From: an uncultured Olsenella sp.
GTDB lineage: Bacteria; Actinomycetota; Coriobacteriia; Coriobacteriales; Atopobiaceae
NCBI GenBank assembly: GCA_949291295.1
Contig: CASEVE010000001.1
Coordinates: 1 to 64,000 of the forward strand
Direction: 5' to 3'
DNA length: 64,000 nucleotides
Shown here: positions 37,355-46,090 of the stretch, in pieces
Layout of the letters: every line of letters begins with the position of its first letter
Numbering within the stretch: the stretch's first letter is position 1
Notes under the pieces: model-generated
Database searches by the model: none
What the model was told of the DNA's origin: nothing
Seen by the model: only the letters and a program-made list of their open reading frames with translations
Translations under genes and position numbers: made by a program

Positions 37355-39058
37355 TTAGCGGGCAGCGGCCTGGAGCATGGCCTTGACCTCGGTGGCGGTC
37401 TTGAGCTTCATGACCTTCTCGGTGAGGGCGTCGGCATCTGCCTTGGTCCACTCAGAGATGATGCGGCGCGTGCGCAGAATCGACGGCGCGCTCACGGAGA
37501 ACTCGTTCAGGCCAAAGGAGAGCAGCACCGGGATGAGCAGCGGGTCGGCCGCGGCCTCACCGCACATGCCAACCATGATGCCGGCCTTGCGGCCCTCCTC
37601 AATGATGCGCTTGAGCGAGCGCAGGACGGCGGGCTGATAGACATCGTAGAGGTAGCCCACGCGGTCGTTGCCGCGATCGGCGCACATGGTATAGCCAATG
37701 AGGTCGTTGGTGCCAATGGAGAAGAAATCGCACTCAGCGGCAAGGTCATCGGCGATGAGGGACGCGGCGGGCGTCTCGATCATGGTTCCGACCTCAATCT
37801 CCTTGTTGTAGGCAACGCCACGGGCGTCAAGATCGGCCTTGCACTCCTCCACGAGCGCCTTGACCTGACGAATCTCGTCAAGGTTGGTGACGAGCGGAAT
37901 CATGATCTTGATGTCACCAAAGGCAGACGCACGAAGCAGCGCCGTAAGCTGAACCTTGTACTGATCCGGGTTGTTGAGGCAGTAACGAACCGCACGGTAC
38001 CCCATGAAGGGGTTCTCCTCCTTCTGGAGGTTCATGTACGGAATCTCCTTGTCGCCGCCCACGTCGAGCGTGCGGATGATGACCGGCTGGTCCTTCATGC
38101 GCAGGGCGACCTTCTGGTACGCGGCAAACTGCTCGTCCTCCGTCGGAAGCTCCTTGGCATCCATGAACAGGAACTCGGAGCGGAACAGACCCACACCCTC
38201 GCAGTCGTGCTCAGAGGCAACGTTGGCGTCGTCCGGGTTGCCGATGTTGGCAACAAGAAGGACCTTCTCGCCGTCGCCGGTCACGGTCTCCTTGCCGCGA
38301 TAGGCCTCGAGCGCGAGCTTCTCCTCGGCATACTGCTTGGCCTTGGCACGATAGTGCGTGAGGTCGTTGTCGCCGGGGTTCACAAGCACGCGGCCGCGAG
38401 AGCCGTCAACGATGACCATGTCGCCGCTCTTGATGTTCTTCGTGACATCGGCCACGGAGAGAACGGCAGGAATCTCGAGCGCACGGGCAATGATCGCGGA
38501 GTGAGAGGTGCGACCACCGGTCTCGGTAACGATGGCGGCCACGTTGTCCTTGTCGATGTCAGCGGTCATGGACGGCGTGAGCTCGTGGACAACCACGACG
38601 GAGTTCTCGGGAAGCGTTGAGAGGTCAACGACCTCCTTGCCAAGAAGATCGGCGAGAAGCCCGGTCTTGACGTCGGCGACGTCTGCCGCGCGCTCGCGGA
38701 AAAGCTCGTCCTCCATGTTGGCGAACATGTTGTAGTACATGTCGTAGGCCTCGGAGACAGCCTGCTCGGCGCACATGCCGCTCTCGATGGAACCGTTGAC
38801 CATCTCCTGGATGCCCTCGTCCTCGGCAAACTCGATGTGAGCGCCCATGATGGCGGCGGCCTCCTCGCCCACCGTGACCTTCATGCGCTCAATCTGCGCG
38901 TTGGTCTGCTCGATGAACTTGGCAACAGCGGCGGCATAGCGCTGCTTCTCGTCACCGGCGTCATCGGGCTTGTGCGGGGTGAAGCTCAGGTCGGGCTCCA
39001 CGGCGACGCGTGCCACACCGATGCCGATGCCATCAGATGCGTTGACTCCCTCGTACAT
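37355..39058 (-). CDS. ptsI: PTS phosphoenolpyruvate-protein phosphotransferase (enzyme I)
   Basis: 567 residues, normal for enzyme I. It takes phosphate from phosphoenolpyruvate and passes it to HPr, the first step of PTS sugar uptake. The active histidine is in GGRTSHSAIIARAL near residue 189; the C-terminal PEP-binding domain has GVGLFRSEFLFM, the EVGTMIETPAA segment, and the MCGEAAADP motif. The ATG has GGGGGAG upstream. It lies 84 nt after the pfkB gene on the same strand; no ptsH is adjacent. Confidence 0.97.
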   Translation of the reverse strand: MYEGVNASDGIGIGVARVAVEPDLSFTPHKPDDAGDEKQRYAAAVAKFIEQTNAQIERMKVTVGEEAAAIMGAHIEFAEDEGIQEMVNGSIESGMCAEQAVSEAYDMYYNMFANMEDELFRERAADVADVKTGLLADLLGKEVVDLSTLPENSVVVVHELTPSMTADIDKDNVAAIVTETGGRTSHSAIIARALEIPAVLSVADVTKNIKSGDMVIVDGSRGRVLVNPGDNDLTHYRAKAKQYAEEKLALEAYRGKETVTGDGEKVLLVANIGNPDDANVASEHDCEGVGLFRSEFLFMDAKELPTEDEQFAAYQKVALRMKDQPVIIRTLDVGGDKEIPYMNLQKEENPFMGYRAVRYCLNNPDQYKVQLTALLRASAFGDIKIMIPLVTNLDEIRQVKALVEECKADLDARGVAYNKEIEVGTMIETPAASLIADDLAAECDFFSIGTNDLIGYTMCADRGNDRVGYLYDVYQPAVLRSLKRIIEEGRKAGIMVGMCGEAAADPLLIPVLLSFGLNEFSVSAPSILRTRRIISEWTKADADALTEKVMKLKTATEVKAMLQAAAR

Positions 39059-39142
39059 ACTCTCCCCCTACGTTACTGGTCGCGAGCGACCGAAACCAAA
39101 CACGTCACGTCCTTGCGGGACGAAAAACCCAGCCTGAGAGGT

Positions 39143-40150
39143 CTAGTTCTTCTCCGCTCCGCCCTCGGCTTCCTCAGCGGCGGCGCGGTCCTTGTTTGCC
39201 TGAATGTCACGGGCAATCGTGCCGGGGATGGCGATGCCCATCTTCTTGTAGAGAGCGGTTACCACGCGATCGATCGTCGCGCGCTTTGCGATGCCCTTGC
39301 TCGCCGCCGTGGCGGTTCCGCAGGCGGACGCAAAGATGAGCGCCGTCTCATAGTCAACGCCACGCGTGACCTGAGAGAGGAAGCCGGCGACCATGGAGTC
39401 GCCAGCACCCGTGGCGTTGACGAGCTTGATCTTTGCGGTGGGAACAACGTGCTCCGCGCCATTCTCGTCGAGCAGCAGCGAGCCGTGTCCGCCGCAGGAA
39501 ATGATGACGTTGCGCGCGCCCGCCTCCTGGAGCTTGTGCGCGTAGGGCATGCACTCCTCGGGCTCCTCGATGTCCACGCCGTAGATGCGGCCAACCTCGT
39601 GGTTGTTGGGCTTGATGAGAAACGGGTGCATCTCAAGGGACTCCATGAGAAGCTGGCCCGGAGCGTCAACGACAAACTGAATGCCGCGGCCGCCGAGGCG
39701 CCTCATGATCTGCATGTACATGTCCTCGGGAAGGGAGTTGGGGATGGAGCCCGTAAGAACGAGCGTGTCTCCCGCACCCACGACGTCCATGCGCCCAAGA
39801 AGCTCGTCGACCTTCTTCTCCGGAATCTTGGGGCCCATCCCGTTGACCATGGTCATGACAATGCCCTGAAGCTTAATGTTGATGCGCGTGTAGCCGCGGT
39901 CAAGCACCACGAAGTTGCTCGCCACGCCCTTTTGCTGGAGACGGTGGAGCAGATACTCGCCCGTGAAGCCAGCAGCGATGCCCATGGCGATGCTCGGGAC
40001 GTCAAGCTCATTGAGAAGCGTCGAGATGTTGATGCCGTTTCCACCGCAGTGGAGCTCCTCCACGGAGGAACGGTTCGTGAATCCCATGTCAAGCGTCAGC
40101 GGATGCATAACGTAGTCGAGGGCGGGGTTCAACGTCATTGTGTAAATCAA
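39143..40150 (-). CDS. PfkB-family sugar kinase, 1-phosphofructokinase-like
   Basis: 335 residues. The N-terminus (M)IYTMTLNPALDY is the hallmark of 1-phosphofructokinase/tagatose-6-phosphate kinase. HCGGNGINIS is the substrate-binding loop and NATGAGDSMVAGFL carries the catalytic Asp and the anion hole. The start is a TTG at 40150 with AAGGAG seven to eight bases upstream; the internal ATG four codons later is less consistent with the family. Placed before ptsI, it fits fructose or tagatose use through the PTS. I leave the symbol open as fruK and lacC cannot be told apart here. Confidence 0.9.
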   Translation of the reverse strand: MIYTMTLNPALDYVMHPLTLDMGFTNRSSVEELHCGGNGINISTLLNELDVPSIAMGIAAGFTGEYLLHRLQQKGVASNFVVLDRGYTRINIKLQGIVMTMVNGMGPKIPEKKVDELLGRMDVVGAGDTLVLTGSIPNSLPEDMYMQIMRRLGGRGIQFVVDAPGQLLMESLEMHPFLIKPNNHEVGRIYGVDIEEPEECMPYAHKLQEAGARNVIISCGGHGSLLLDENGAEHVVPTAKIKLVNATGAGDSMVAGFLSQVTRGVDYETALIFASACGTATAASKGIAKRATIDRVVTALYKKMGIAIPGTIARDIQANKDRAAAEEAEGGAEKN

Positions 40151-40261
40151 CGCGCGCTCCTTCCAACGGGCAGAATCACACTTGTCTAGTATGCCTTACG
40201 GAACCGTGCACTTACTAAGAATTACGCGAGCGCGCCCGACCTGTCCGCCAGAGGTGGTATT

Positions 40262-40292
40262 CGAGCCGGATACCACTGCGGTACCCGGCTCG
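40262..40292. terminator. Hairpin between tRNA-Arg and pfkB
   Basis: CGAGCCGG...CC pairs with GGTACCCGGCTCG around ACTGC, with one weak pair. It lies downstream of tRNA-Arg on the minus strand; no T-run follows. Confidence 0.55.
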
Positions 40293-40301
40293 AGAAGTCT
40301 C

Positions 40302-40378
40302 TGGTGCGCCCTGAGGGATTCGAACCCCCGACCTTGAGATTAGAAGTCTCCTGCTCTATCCAGCTGAGCTAAGGGCGC
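40302..40378 (-). tRNA. tRNA-Arg (anticodon TCT)
   Basis: Acceptor GCGCCCT/AGGGCGC, D-stem GCTC/GAGC, anticodon loop CTTCTAA with TCT, TTCGAAT T-loop, encoded CCA. The lowest anticodon-stem pair is a G/A mismatch. Confidence 0.94.
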
Positions 40379-40401
40379 TTTGAACGAGCGCGGGGAACAT
40401 T

Positions 40402-40995
40402 TTAGAGCATCCCGTAAGCCTTCGCGGCGAGAATGCCCGATACGGTCTTGGCATCATCGATGAGACCGGCTCGAATGGCGAGAATGGCCACGTCAACGGG
40501 CACCCACACCACGTTGAGGAACTCCCCCTCGTCCAGGTGCGCGGCGCCCTGCTCAAGCCCGTGGGCAAAGTAGACCGAGGTGTGCTCGTTGGTAAATCCA
40601 GGAGCCCCATAGGATTCCGTAAGCAGCTCGAGGCGTTCGGCGACAAGCCCCGTCTCCTCGGTGAGCTCCCGGGAGGCACAAAGCTCGCGCGGCTCTGTAG
40701 GGTCAACCTTTCCGGCGGGAATCTCGAGCGTCATGCGACCAAGCGCCACGCGGTACTGACGCACGAGGCAGACCTTGCCGTCAATCACGGCGACCACGCC
40801 CGCGCCCCCGTGGTGCTTCACAATCTCTCGCCAGTCGAGCGTACCGTCGGAAAGCTCGACCCGCTGATGCTCAACCGAGAAGATCTTACCCTCCCACTCA
40901 ACGCTGGAGTCGACGATCTTCTCGTACATCACGTCGTCCAGCTCGAGCGCCCGGCGCACACTATCAAGTTCCCCAGCCACCACAGCTCCCCTCAT
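40402..40995 (-). CDS. Nudix hydrolase, ADP-ribose pyrophosphatase-like
   Basis: 197 residues. The Nudix box reads GKVDPTEPRELCASRELTEETGL, a full match to GX5EX7REUXEEXGU. The preceding LEIPAGKVD and the GYxxPGFTNE-like SYGAPGFTNE segment place it with ADP-ribose/ADP-sugar diphosphatases. These hydrolyse NDP-sugars to the sugar phosphate and NMP. The start is uncertain: ATG at 40995, GTG at 40983 or 40980 after GAGGGGAG, or the internal ATG at MYEKIVD. A pair of small family C palindromes lies upstream. Confidence 0.9.
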   Translation of the reverse strand: MRGAVVAGELDSVRRALELDDVMYEKIVDSSVEWEGKIFSVEHQRVELSDGTLDWREIVKHHGGAGVVAVIDGKVCLVRQYRVALGRMTLEIPAGKVDPTEPRELCASRELTEETGLVAERLELLTESYGAPGFTNEHTSVYFAHGLEQGAAHLDEGEFLNVVWVPVDVAILAIRAGLIDDAKTVSGILAAKAYGML

Positions 40996-41006
40996 GACAA
41001 AGATGC

Positions 41007-41070
41007 TGACAAAAGGTGTCTGACACCTTTGTCAGGTTTTTTGTGACAAAGGTGACAGGCACCTTTGTCA
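41007..41070. repeat. Two small family C palindromes in tandem
   Basis: 41007-41034 (TGACAAAAGGTG...CACCTTTGTCA) and 41044-41070 (TGACAAAGGTG...CACCTTTGTCA), separated by GGTTTTTTG. They share the TGACAAAGGTG core with 11166-11232 and 61459-61497, but have shorter arms. They lie between the Nudix and nuclease genes. Confidence 0.85.
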
Positions 41071-41089
41071 GGTTTTCAGTCACTTGCAG

Positions 41090-41866
41090 TTACCGCTCGT
41101 AGAACTTACCAGTAGCGTAGTCGATATCAAACCCCAAGACGGCATTGTAGACCTCGACCTCCTGGTCGATGGTCCCATCAGAGGAGCGAACGTCCACGAT
41201 CACGCTACGAGGCAAAAGCTCGTCTCCCTCATAGACGGGCAGCGCGGAGTAGAACACGGTGCCGTCAGGGTTGTCATAGAGCCAGTCGCGCGCGATGCCC
41301 TCCGTATAGGCCATGCCACCGTCCTGCCCGCGGTTATCGCCCACATTCTGTGTGCGCGTGCCCGTCACAAGGTTGTAATCGGCGTCATCGCCGCCAAGAG
41401 ACTTGGCAAGCAGGTGGCTACGATTGAAAAGAGCTCCGTGATAGGTATTGCCCCCGGGCATCTCGATGTCAACCTCACGGTTATGCCCCCAGCCGGAGGG
41501 GTGGATGTCAGAGATGTCCTCTCGCTCTCGCTCGCTGCCATCTCGGGCCATCTCCAATGTCACGTTGCCAACCACGCGTCCCGTACGACCAAGGTGATCA
41601 AGACCTTCGTAGATGACCTCACCCGGGTCAAGCTCAACATCAACCACGGCAGTGCCGACAACACGATAGTAGTCAGGGTACTTATCCGCATCCCACTCGG
41701 TATAGCTGGCCTGCCGCTCCGTTAGCTTCTCAAGCTGAGGCTGGGGATCAAGAACCCCCTGAAGCGCCCCCGCGAGGCCAAAGAAGAGCACCGTAACAAA
41801 GAGTGCGGCAAAAAGGCCGGCGACGCCCTTGATTCCAGGCTGGGTTTTCGGTCGTCTGCGCGCCAT
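41090..41866 (-). CDS. DNA/RNA non-specific endonuclease, membrane-anchored
   Basis: 258 residues. One N-terminal membrane helix (about 16-38) anchors an extracytoplasmic beta-beta-alpha-metal nuclease domain. The active-site segment is FNRSHLLAKSLGGDD (RSHL replacing DRGH, as in streptococcal EndA/DNA-entry nucleases), with the metal-binding Asn in TGTRTQNVGDN. Such surface nucleases degrade extracellular DNA and, in naturally transformable bacteria, make single strands for uptake. The ATG at 41866 has AGAAGGGAG upstream. No other competence gene is in the window. Confidence 0.9.
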   Translation of the reverse strand: MARRRPKTQPGIKGVAGLFAALFVTVLFFGLAGALQGVLDPQPQLEKLTERQASYTEWDADKYPDYYRVVGTAVVDVELDPGEVIYEGLDHLGRTGRVVGNVTLEMARDGSEREREDISDIHPSGWGHNREVDIEMPGGNTYHGALFNRSHLLAKSLGGDDADYNLVTGTRTQNVGDNRGQDGGMAYTEGIARDWLYDNPDGTVFYSALPVYEGDELLPRSVIVDVRSSDGTIDQEVEVYNAVLGFDIDYATGKFYER

Positions 41867-41911
41867 GCTTCTCCCTTCTCTCCAACCGCAGGATAGCATG
41901 ACGACAAGACA

Positions 41912-41943
41912 CAAAAAGGACCGGACGTTTACGCGTCCGGTCC
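41912..41943 (-). terminator. Terminator after tRNA-Lys copy 1
   Basis: GGACCGGACG/CGTCCGGTCC hairpin (41918-41943) with a 6-nt loop, followed on the minus strand by TTTTTGTG. Confidence 0.85.
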
Positions 41944-41953
41944 TATCACTCAA

Positions 41954-42029
41954 TGGTGGATCGTCAGGGGTTCGAACCCTGGACCTTGGGATTAAGAGTC
42001 CCCTGCTCTACCAGCTGAGCTAACGATCC
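41954..42029 (-). tRNA. tRNA-Lys (anticodon CTT), copy 1
   Basis: Acceptor GGATCGT/ACGATCC, anticodon loop CTCTTAA with CTT, TTCGAAC T-loop, encoded CCA. Identical over its whole length to the copy at 43169-43244. Confidence 0.96.
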
Positions 42030-42119
42030 GTCTGCGAAAGAGGCCAGCAGGCCACTCAGCAGAAGGTATTCTTACACAACTCAAATGAGATTTCAAGAGC
42101 CCGGCAAAGAGAGAAGTCC

Positions 42120-43013
42120 CTACTCACGGAGCACGTCCACGACCGCCTCGTTGTACTGGCTCTCCACGTACTCGGGAAGGTCAAAGTCTTTGAGCTCAGA
42201 GGCGCTTCCCTTCTTGTTCTTGGTCCAGAAGAGGCCGTCGCGATAGTACGGCCAGCGAACAGCCGCGACACTCGCCGCAATCACGTCGCATTGGGACATG
42301 AGATAATCGGGCCAGTTGCTGTCAAACGGAGATGCCTCTTCCTGTACCTCTTCCAACATCGAGTCGTAATCGAAGTCCTCCTCGAACTCCGGATCCACCT
42401 CAAGATTCTCCTCAGCCCATCCCTCGACTCCATAGGTCATGTTCATGAGGTAATCAAGGTCCTCGCAGGTGTACTTCTCGTTTATATAGGGCTTCTCAAG
42501 ACTGAAGAGAGGCGCGGCACCCTCATGCTTGACACAGAAGAAGTTGATGCTCTTGAAGTGGTTTCTCGTTGAGGCCTCGAGAAGCGAGACACCGTAGAGA
42601 CCGGAGCCCAACGTCTCGAAGAACGCGTCAACGCTCTCGTGAGAGAGCTCCTGCGCGGTTTCGAAACAGAGCCTGAACACATAGTAATCACCCTCATCCA
42701 CGGAGAAGAGGCCCGTGGCAGCGGTGTTGCCGGGAGCAATCTCGTCGATGTACTCGCCACCAAAGAAACGGTAGCCATCCGACGTTCCCGCTGGCTCTGC
42801 AGGGCTTGCATCAAAGAGAGCAGCCGCATGCTCCACAAGGGATGGGTAGAGGGCGCGGTACAGCTCCTCGACAGAGCCGGCGCCAGCGAGCAGGTCAGGA
42901 TCTACCGCCGAGTCGCACCTCTTTGCAATGATGTCCGCCGCATGCAGAAGAAACGTCCGCATATCCTCGTCCGTCGCAACGCAAACCAAGAAATTCGCAC
43001 AGCGCTTACCCAT
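42120..43013 (-). CDS. Hypothetical protein between two tRNA-Lys genes
   Basis: 297 residues, acidic and without membrane segments. The sequence begins MGKRCANFLVCVATDEDMRTF, has a central SVDEGDYYVFRLCFETAQELSHESVDAFFETLG stretch, and a C-terminal part rich in Glu/Asp (about 200-235). I do not recognise a family. The ATG at 43013 has GAGGGGAG upstream. It lies alone between identical tRNA-Lys genes, which suggests it arrived with a duplication or integration at that tRNA. Confidence 0.75.
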   Translation of the reverse strand: MGKRCANFLVCVATDEDMRTFLLHAADIIAKRCDSAVDPDLLAGAGSVEELYRALYPSLVEHAAALFDASPAEPAGTSDGYRFFGGEYIDEIAPGNTAATGLFSVDEGDYYVFRLCFETAQELSHESVDAFFETLGSGLYGVSLLEASTRNHFKSINFFCVKHEGAAPLFSLEKPYINEKYTCEDLDYLMNMTYGVEGWAEENLEVDPEFEEDFDYDSMLEEVQEEASPFDSNWPDYLMSQCDVIAASVAAVRWPYYRDGLFWTKNKKGSASELKDFDLPEYVESQYNEAVVDVLRE

Positions 43014-43126
43014 GACACTCCCCTCGTCAGACGCCTAACTCTTGACATTGACTATGGGCCTTCCGGGCGCAAGAACGTTGATACAACTTTTTCTCTTTCG
43101 GCGAACGACGCCGTGGAACCCGCAAA

Positions 43127-43159
43127 CGAAACGGCCGGGCGTCCAATGTCGCCCGGCCG
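43127..43159 (-). terminator. Terminator after tRNA-His/tRNA-Lys copy 2
   Basis: CGGCCGGGCG (43132-43141) pairs with CGCCCGGCCG (43150-43159), followed on the minus strand by TTTCGTTTG. Confidence 0.85.
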
Positions 43160-43168
43160 AAGCTTTCG

Positions 43169-43244
43169 TGGTGGATCGTCAGGGGTTCGAACCCTGGACC
43201 TTGGGATTAAGAGTCCCCTGCTCTACCAGCTGAGCTAACGATCC
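43169..43244 (-). tRNA. tRNA-Lys (anticodon CTT), copy 2
   Basis: Same 76 nt as 41954-42029. It follows tRNA-His by 3 nt on the minus strand, so His and Lys are one transcript. Confidence 0.96.
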
Positions 43245-43247
43245 GCA

Positions 43248-43324
43248 TGGGGTGGGCGAAGGGTCTCGAACCCTCGACCTACGGAGCCACAGTCCGTCGC
43301 TCTGCCAACTGAGCTACACCCACC
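43248..43324 (-). tRNA. tRNA-His (anticodon GTG)
   Basis: Acceptor GTGGGTG/CGCCCAC with the extra 5' G(-1) opposite C73, anticodon loop CTGTGGC with GTG, encoded CCA. Confidence 0.95.
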
Positions 43325-43464
43325 ATGTATGCCGCCTTGCTAAGCAGCTCGATTATTATGCAAAACCCTACGGCCCGATGCAAGGACTTTTTTTCGCCGG
43401 GCGAGCAGACAAGAAGAACATGTGAAGACCGCACGCAGCCGAGGCGACGTCCAAACGAGACCGT

Positions 43465-43650
43465 CTACAGGACAATAAGGATAAACGCCACCAATGCGGC
43501 GAGAAGAACGAGCGCACAGCCACAGCCGCCGCAACCAGACCTCCCCCCGCCTCCACCGCACATGAGTGGGTCCACGCCATAGTGCGAAAATGCGCGCTCG
43601 GGCGTGGACCAGCTGCCGTCACGGTTGAAATCGAAGGGGTTGCCCGCCAT
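43465..43650 (-). CDS. Small membrane protein with Cys/Gly-rich segment
   Basis: 61 residues: a soluble N-terminus (MAGNPFDFNRDGSWSTPERAF) with a predicted loop, a CGGGGGRSGCGGCGC stretch, and a C-terminal hydrophobic helix (about 44-61). This layout could bind metal or a cluster beside a membrane anchor, but nothing proves it. It starts 10 nt after the 74-residue gene at 43661-43885, with AGGGGCG upstream, so the two are probably co-translated. Confidence 0.6.
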   Translation of the reverse strand: MAGNPFDFNRDGSWSTPERAFSHYGVDPLMCGGGGGRSGCGGCGCALVLLAALVAFILIVL

Positions 43651-43660
43651 GAACGCGCCC

Positions 43661-43885
43661 CTAGATCAGGGTCTCGATGCCGTTATCGCTCGAGAAGCGC
43701 AAGGAGCCAACCTGGTTCTCCAAGGCCGTGGTGCCATCCGGCCGCACGACCGTGCGCAGAGGACTGCGCGGGCTGCCGATGATGGTGGACATCTCTCCCG
43801 TCGTAAGGTTCCAGCGCATGTTGCCGAGTTCCTGCTCCATGTGGGTCCCATCTGGCCCAAGGACCGTTCTGATCCTGTTGTCCAT
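43661..43885 (-). CDS. Small hypothetical protein (74 aa)
   Basis: 74 residues with two similar halves: RIRTVLGPDGTHMEQELGNMRW and LRTVVRPDGTTALENQVGSLRF. Each reads R-T-V-x-x-PDGT followed about ten residues later by G-x-x-R-W/F, so it looks like an internal duplication of a short beta unit. The ATG at 43885 has GGGAGGGGG upstream. No family recognised. Confidence 0.65.
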   Translation of the reverse strand: MDNRIRTVLGPDGTHMEQELGNMRWNLTTGEMSTIIGSPRSPLRTVVRPDGTTALENQVGSLRFSSDNGIETLI

Positions 43886-43979
43886 GCGTGCCCCCTCCCT
43901 AGGAAGGACAAGAAACGCCCGTCGAGAAGTCCAAGGCACCGGCCGAGAAACGCTAGTCTCCAGCCGGGAAGCTCAAACG

Positions 43980-44729
43980 CTAGTCGAGCAGCCCCTCCCA
44001 CGTGAGCAGGGTCTCGTTTCTCAGGAAGCGACGGAAGGGACTGAGGTCCCCCTCCAGGTGGAAGAGGTCGAGGCCGCTGTAGTAGGAGGTGCGATCCTGC
44101 TCTCGGATGACGATGGGCGGCATCCCCATGATGAGCAGGGCCATGTTCATGAGCAGGCGTGCCACGCGGCCGTTGCCGTCCGCAAACGGGTGAATCTCGG
44201 TGAGGCGCGCGTGCAGGAAGGTGGCAATGGTAAGCGAGCGACGCCCCTCGTCGAGGAAGGAGTTGACGTCGTCCACGAGCTCCCCCACCGCATGAGGCAC
44301 GTGCACGGCGGGAGCACCTATCTCTGCCGGGCCGCTCACATAGTTCTCCAGCTTGAAGGAGCCGGGCTTCTCGCCGCGCATCCTGAGATCAACGTCGTAG
44401 GCGCCCATGGTCATGAGCTCGTGGGCCTCCTGAACAAGCTCCTCGGAGAAGCTAAGGTCGGGGGTGGCGAGCTGGCGCGCCCACTCCCAGGAGACCTTGA
44501 GGTCCCAGATGTCAAAGAGGGTCTTGACCCTGCCGGAGTAATCTTCGACGCCCCCCGTGGAAAAGACGCGACTCACGTCCTTCCACTCAACCTCTTTGTT
44601 CTTGATCTTTCCGGAGTTATAGGCATACCTGACGCCAAAGTCATCCAGAAGCGCGGAGCGGCGCTCCTCGGGAAGCGCCACCCAAGTGGCGACGAGGTTG
44701 TCGTAACGCTCCTTTAGCACGTTTGCCAT
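43980..44729 (-). CDS. Fic-domain protein with altered inhibitory motif
   Basis: 249 residues. The Fic core HPFADGNGR (about residue 190) has all residues needed to transfer AMP or another nucleotide part to a target hydroxyl. The N-terminal motif that inhibits class II Fic proteins, S/TxxxEG/N, is seen in the paralogue at 45323-46078 as SGKIEN, but here reads SGKIKN: Glu is replaced by Lys at residue 43 (codon at 44601-44603). The ATG at 44729 has GGAAGG upstream. The two genes are tandem paralogues of nearly the same length. The change could release inhibition; this is inference. Confidence 0.88.
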   Translation of the reverse strand: MANVLKERYDNLVATWVALPEERRSALLDDFGVRYAYNSGKIKNKEVEWKDVSRVFSTGGVEDYSGRVKTLFDIWDLKVSWEWARQLATPDLSFSEELVQEAHELMTMGAYDVDLRMRGEKPGSFKLENYVSGPAEIGAPAVHVPHAVGELVDDVNSFLDEGRRSLTIATFLHARLTEIHPFADGNGRVARLLMNMALLIMGMPPIVIREQDRTSYYSGLDLFHLEGDLSPFRRFLRNETLLTWEGLLD

Positions 44730-45322
44730 GGGGCACCTTCCGTCAGCAATGTTTGTTATCACTTTATAAGCCCATGGGGACCACAATGCGAGGGCTACTC
44801 CGTCAGAGGTGCGGACGTTTCGGCAGAGGGATGGTGTTGTCGGGGCGGGGGCAACCTTTCTGCGCCGCCCCCGCCCCGCAAAACCATAAGAACGCAATCT
44901 GTTCGCACCCTAGTATGAGAACCGAAGGAAAGAAGACATTGATATTCGCCGAGTTTGGCCCCGTGCCATAGAGTTCTCCGTTAATAGCCGGCGAATTCTT
45001 TTCCAAACCAAACGACTACCTTATCTCCTAGGGAACGAACTCAGAAAACTGAAGAATCGCGAATCCCTACTTCCGAGAGCTTGACGCACGGTTTGACTGC
45101 GTCCACCGACCCCTCGGAAACAAAGCTTAGACAGGTACAGCCGACTCGTTTGCACCCTATTGAGAGTCATTCTCATAAGAGCACACCCCTAAACTTTGAG
45201 TGCAATCGGTTTCACTCCTTGGGTTATATTCCCCAAAGACCATAAGCTAGTTCCAGCAGGCATTTATATCCGTCCGTTTGCTTCTCAGGGTAACTACAAT
45301 ACCCCGCTCTACAGTTCCCACG
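44730..45322. other. Gene-free region between two Fic genes
   Basis: 593 nt without a convincing ORF. It contains a GC-rich hairpin at 44841-44878 (CGGGGCGGGGGC and complement, 14-nt loop). From about 44880 it becomes clearly more AT-rich than the surroundings. It should contain the promoter of the first Fic gene. I see nothing else in it. Confidence 0.65.
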
Positions 45323-46078
45323 CTAAGCGAGCTCCACAGACCTGCCCCAAGTGAGAAGGCACTCGGTCATGAGGAACTGCTTGAAGGGCTCGAGGTCCCC
45401 GTCGTCGTGGAAGGCGTCGAGCGCGCCGTAGTACGCCATCCGGTCCCGCTCCCTAATCACCACCGGAGGATGGCCCATAGCGAGAAAGACCATGTTCATG
45501 AGCAGGCGAGCCACGCGTCCGTTGCCGTCGGCGAAGGGATGGATGTCGACGAGCGTGGCGTGGAGGTAGGCGGCAACGGTAAGCGCGCGGGCGTCATCGG
45601 AAAGATGCGCGCTCACATCATCAAGAAGGTCTCGCATGAGCTCCGGAACGTCGGACGCGTCAGCGCCGACCGCCTTGGCGCCAACAACATAGTCACCCAG
45701 TTTGTACGAGCCGGGCCTCTCCCCACTCCCCCAGCGCTGCTCATCATAGGTGCCATAGGTCAGGAGCTCGTGAGCCTTAAGGACAAGGTCCTCCGTGAGC
45801 CGCAAATCGGGAGTCGCAAGCGGCCTCGCCCACTCCCAGGAGATCTTGAGGTTCTGTATCTCAAAGAGCGTCCGAACATCACCCGTGAAGGCAATGATGC
45901 GTCCGTTCTCAAAGACCTCGTGAGTGTCGTGGTACGTGATGGCGTCGTTTTCGATCTTTCCGGAGTTGTAGGCGTAGTTGAGGACAAAGTCGTCCACATG
46001 CGCCTCACGCGAGGGGGCGGAAAGACCCCTCCACCTCGAGACGAGACCCTCGTAACTAGCGAGAAGAACGTCGGCCAT
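45323..46078 (-). CDS. Fic-domain protein with intact inhibitory motif
   Basis: 251 residues, paralogue of 43980-44729. The Fic core HPFADGNGR is complete and the N-terminal inhibitory motif SGKIEN (Ser39, Glu43, Asn44) is present, which marks it as a class II, self-inhibited Fic protein. Both an ATG at 46078 (GAGG upstream) and a GTG at 46087 are possible starts. It begins about 12 nt after the small gene at 46091-46288 and is probably translated with it. Confidence 0.88.
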   Translation of the reverse strand: MADVLLASYEGLVSRWRGLSAPSREAHVDDFVLNYAYNSGKIENDAITYHDTHEVFENGRIIAFTGDVRTLFEIQNLKISWEWARPLATPDLRLTEDLVLKAHELLTYGTYDEQRWGSGERPGSYKLGDYVVGAKAVGADASDVPELMRDLLDDVSAHLSDDARALTVAAYLHATLVDIHPFADGNGRVARLLMNMVFLAMGHPPVVIRERDRMAYYGALDAFHDDGDLEPFKQFLMTECLLTWGRSVELA

Positions 46079-46090
46079 CAGCCTCACGCC

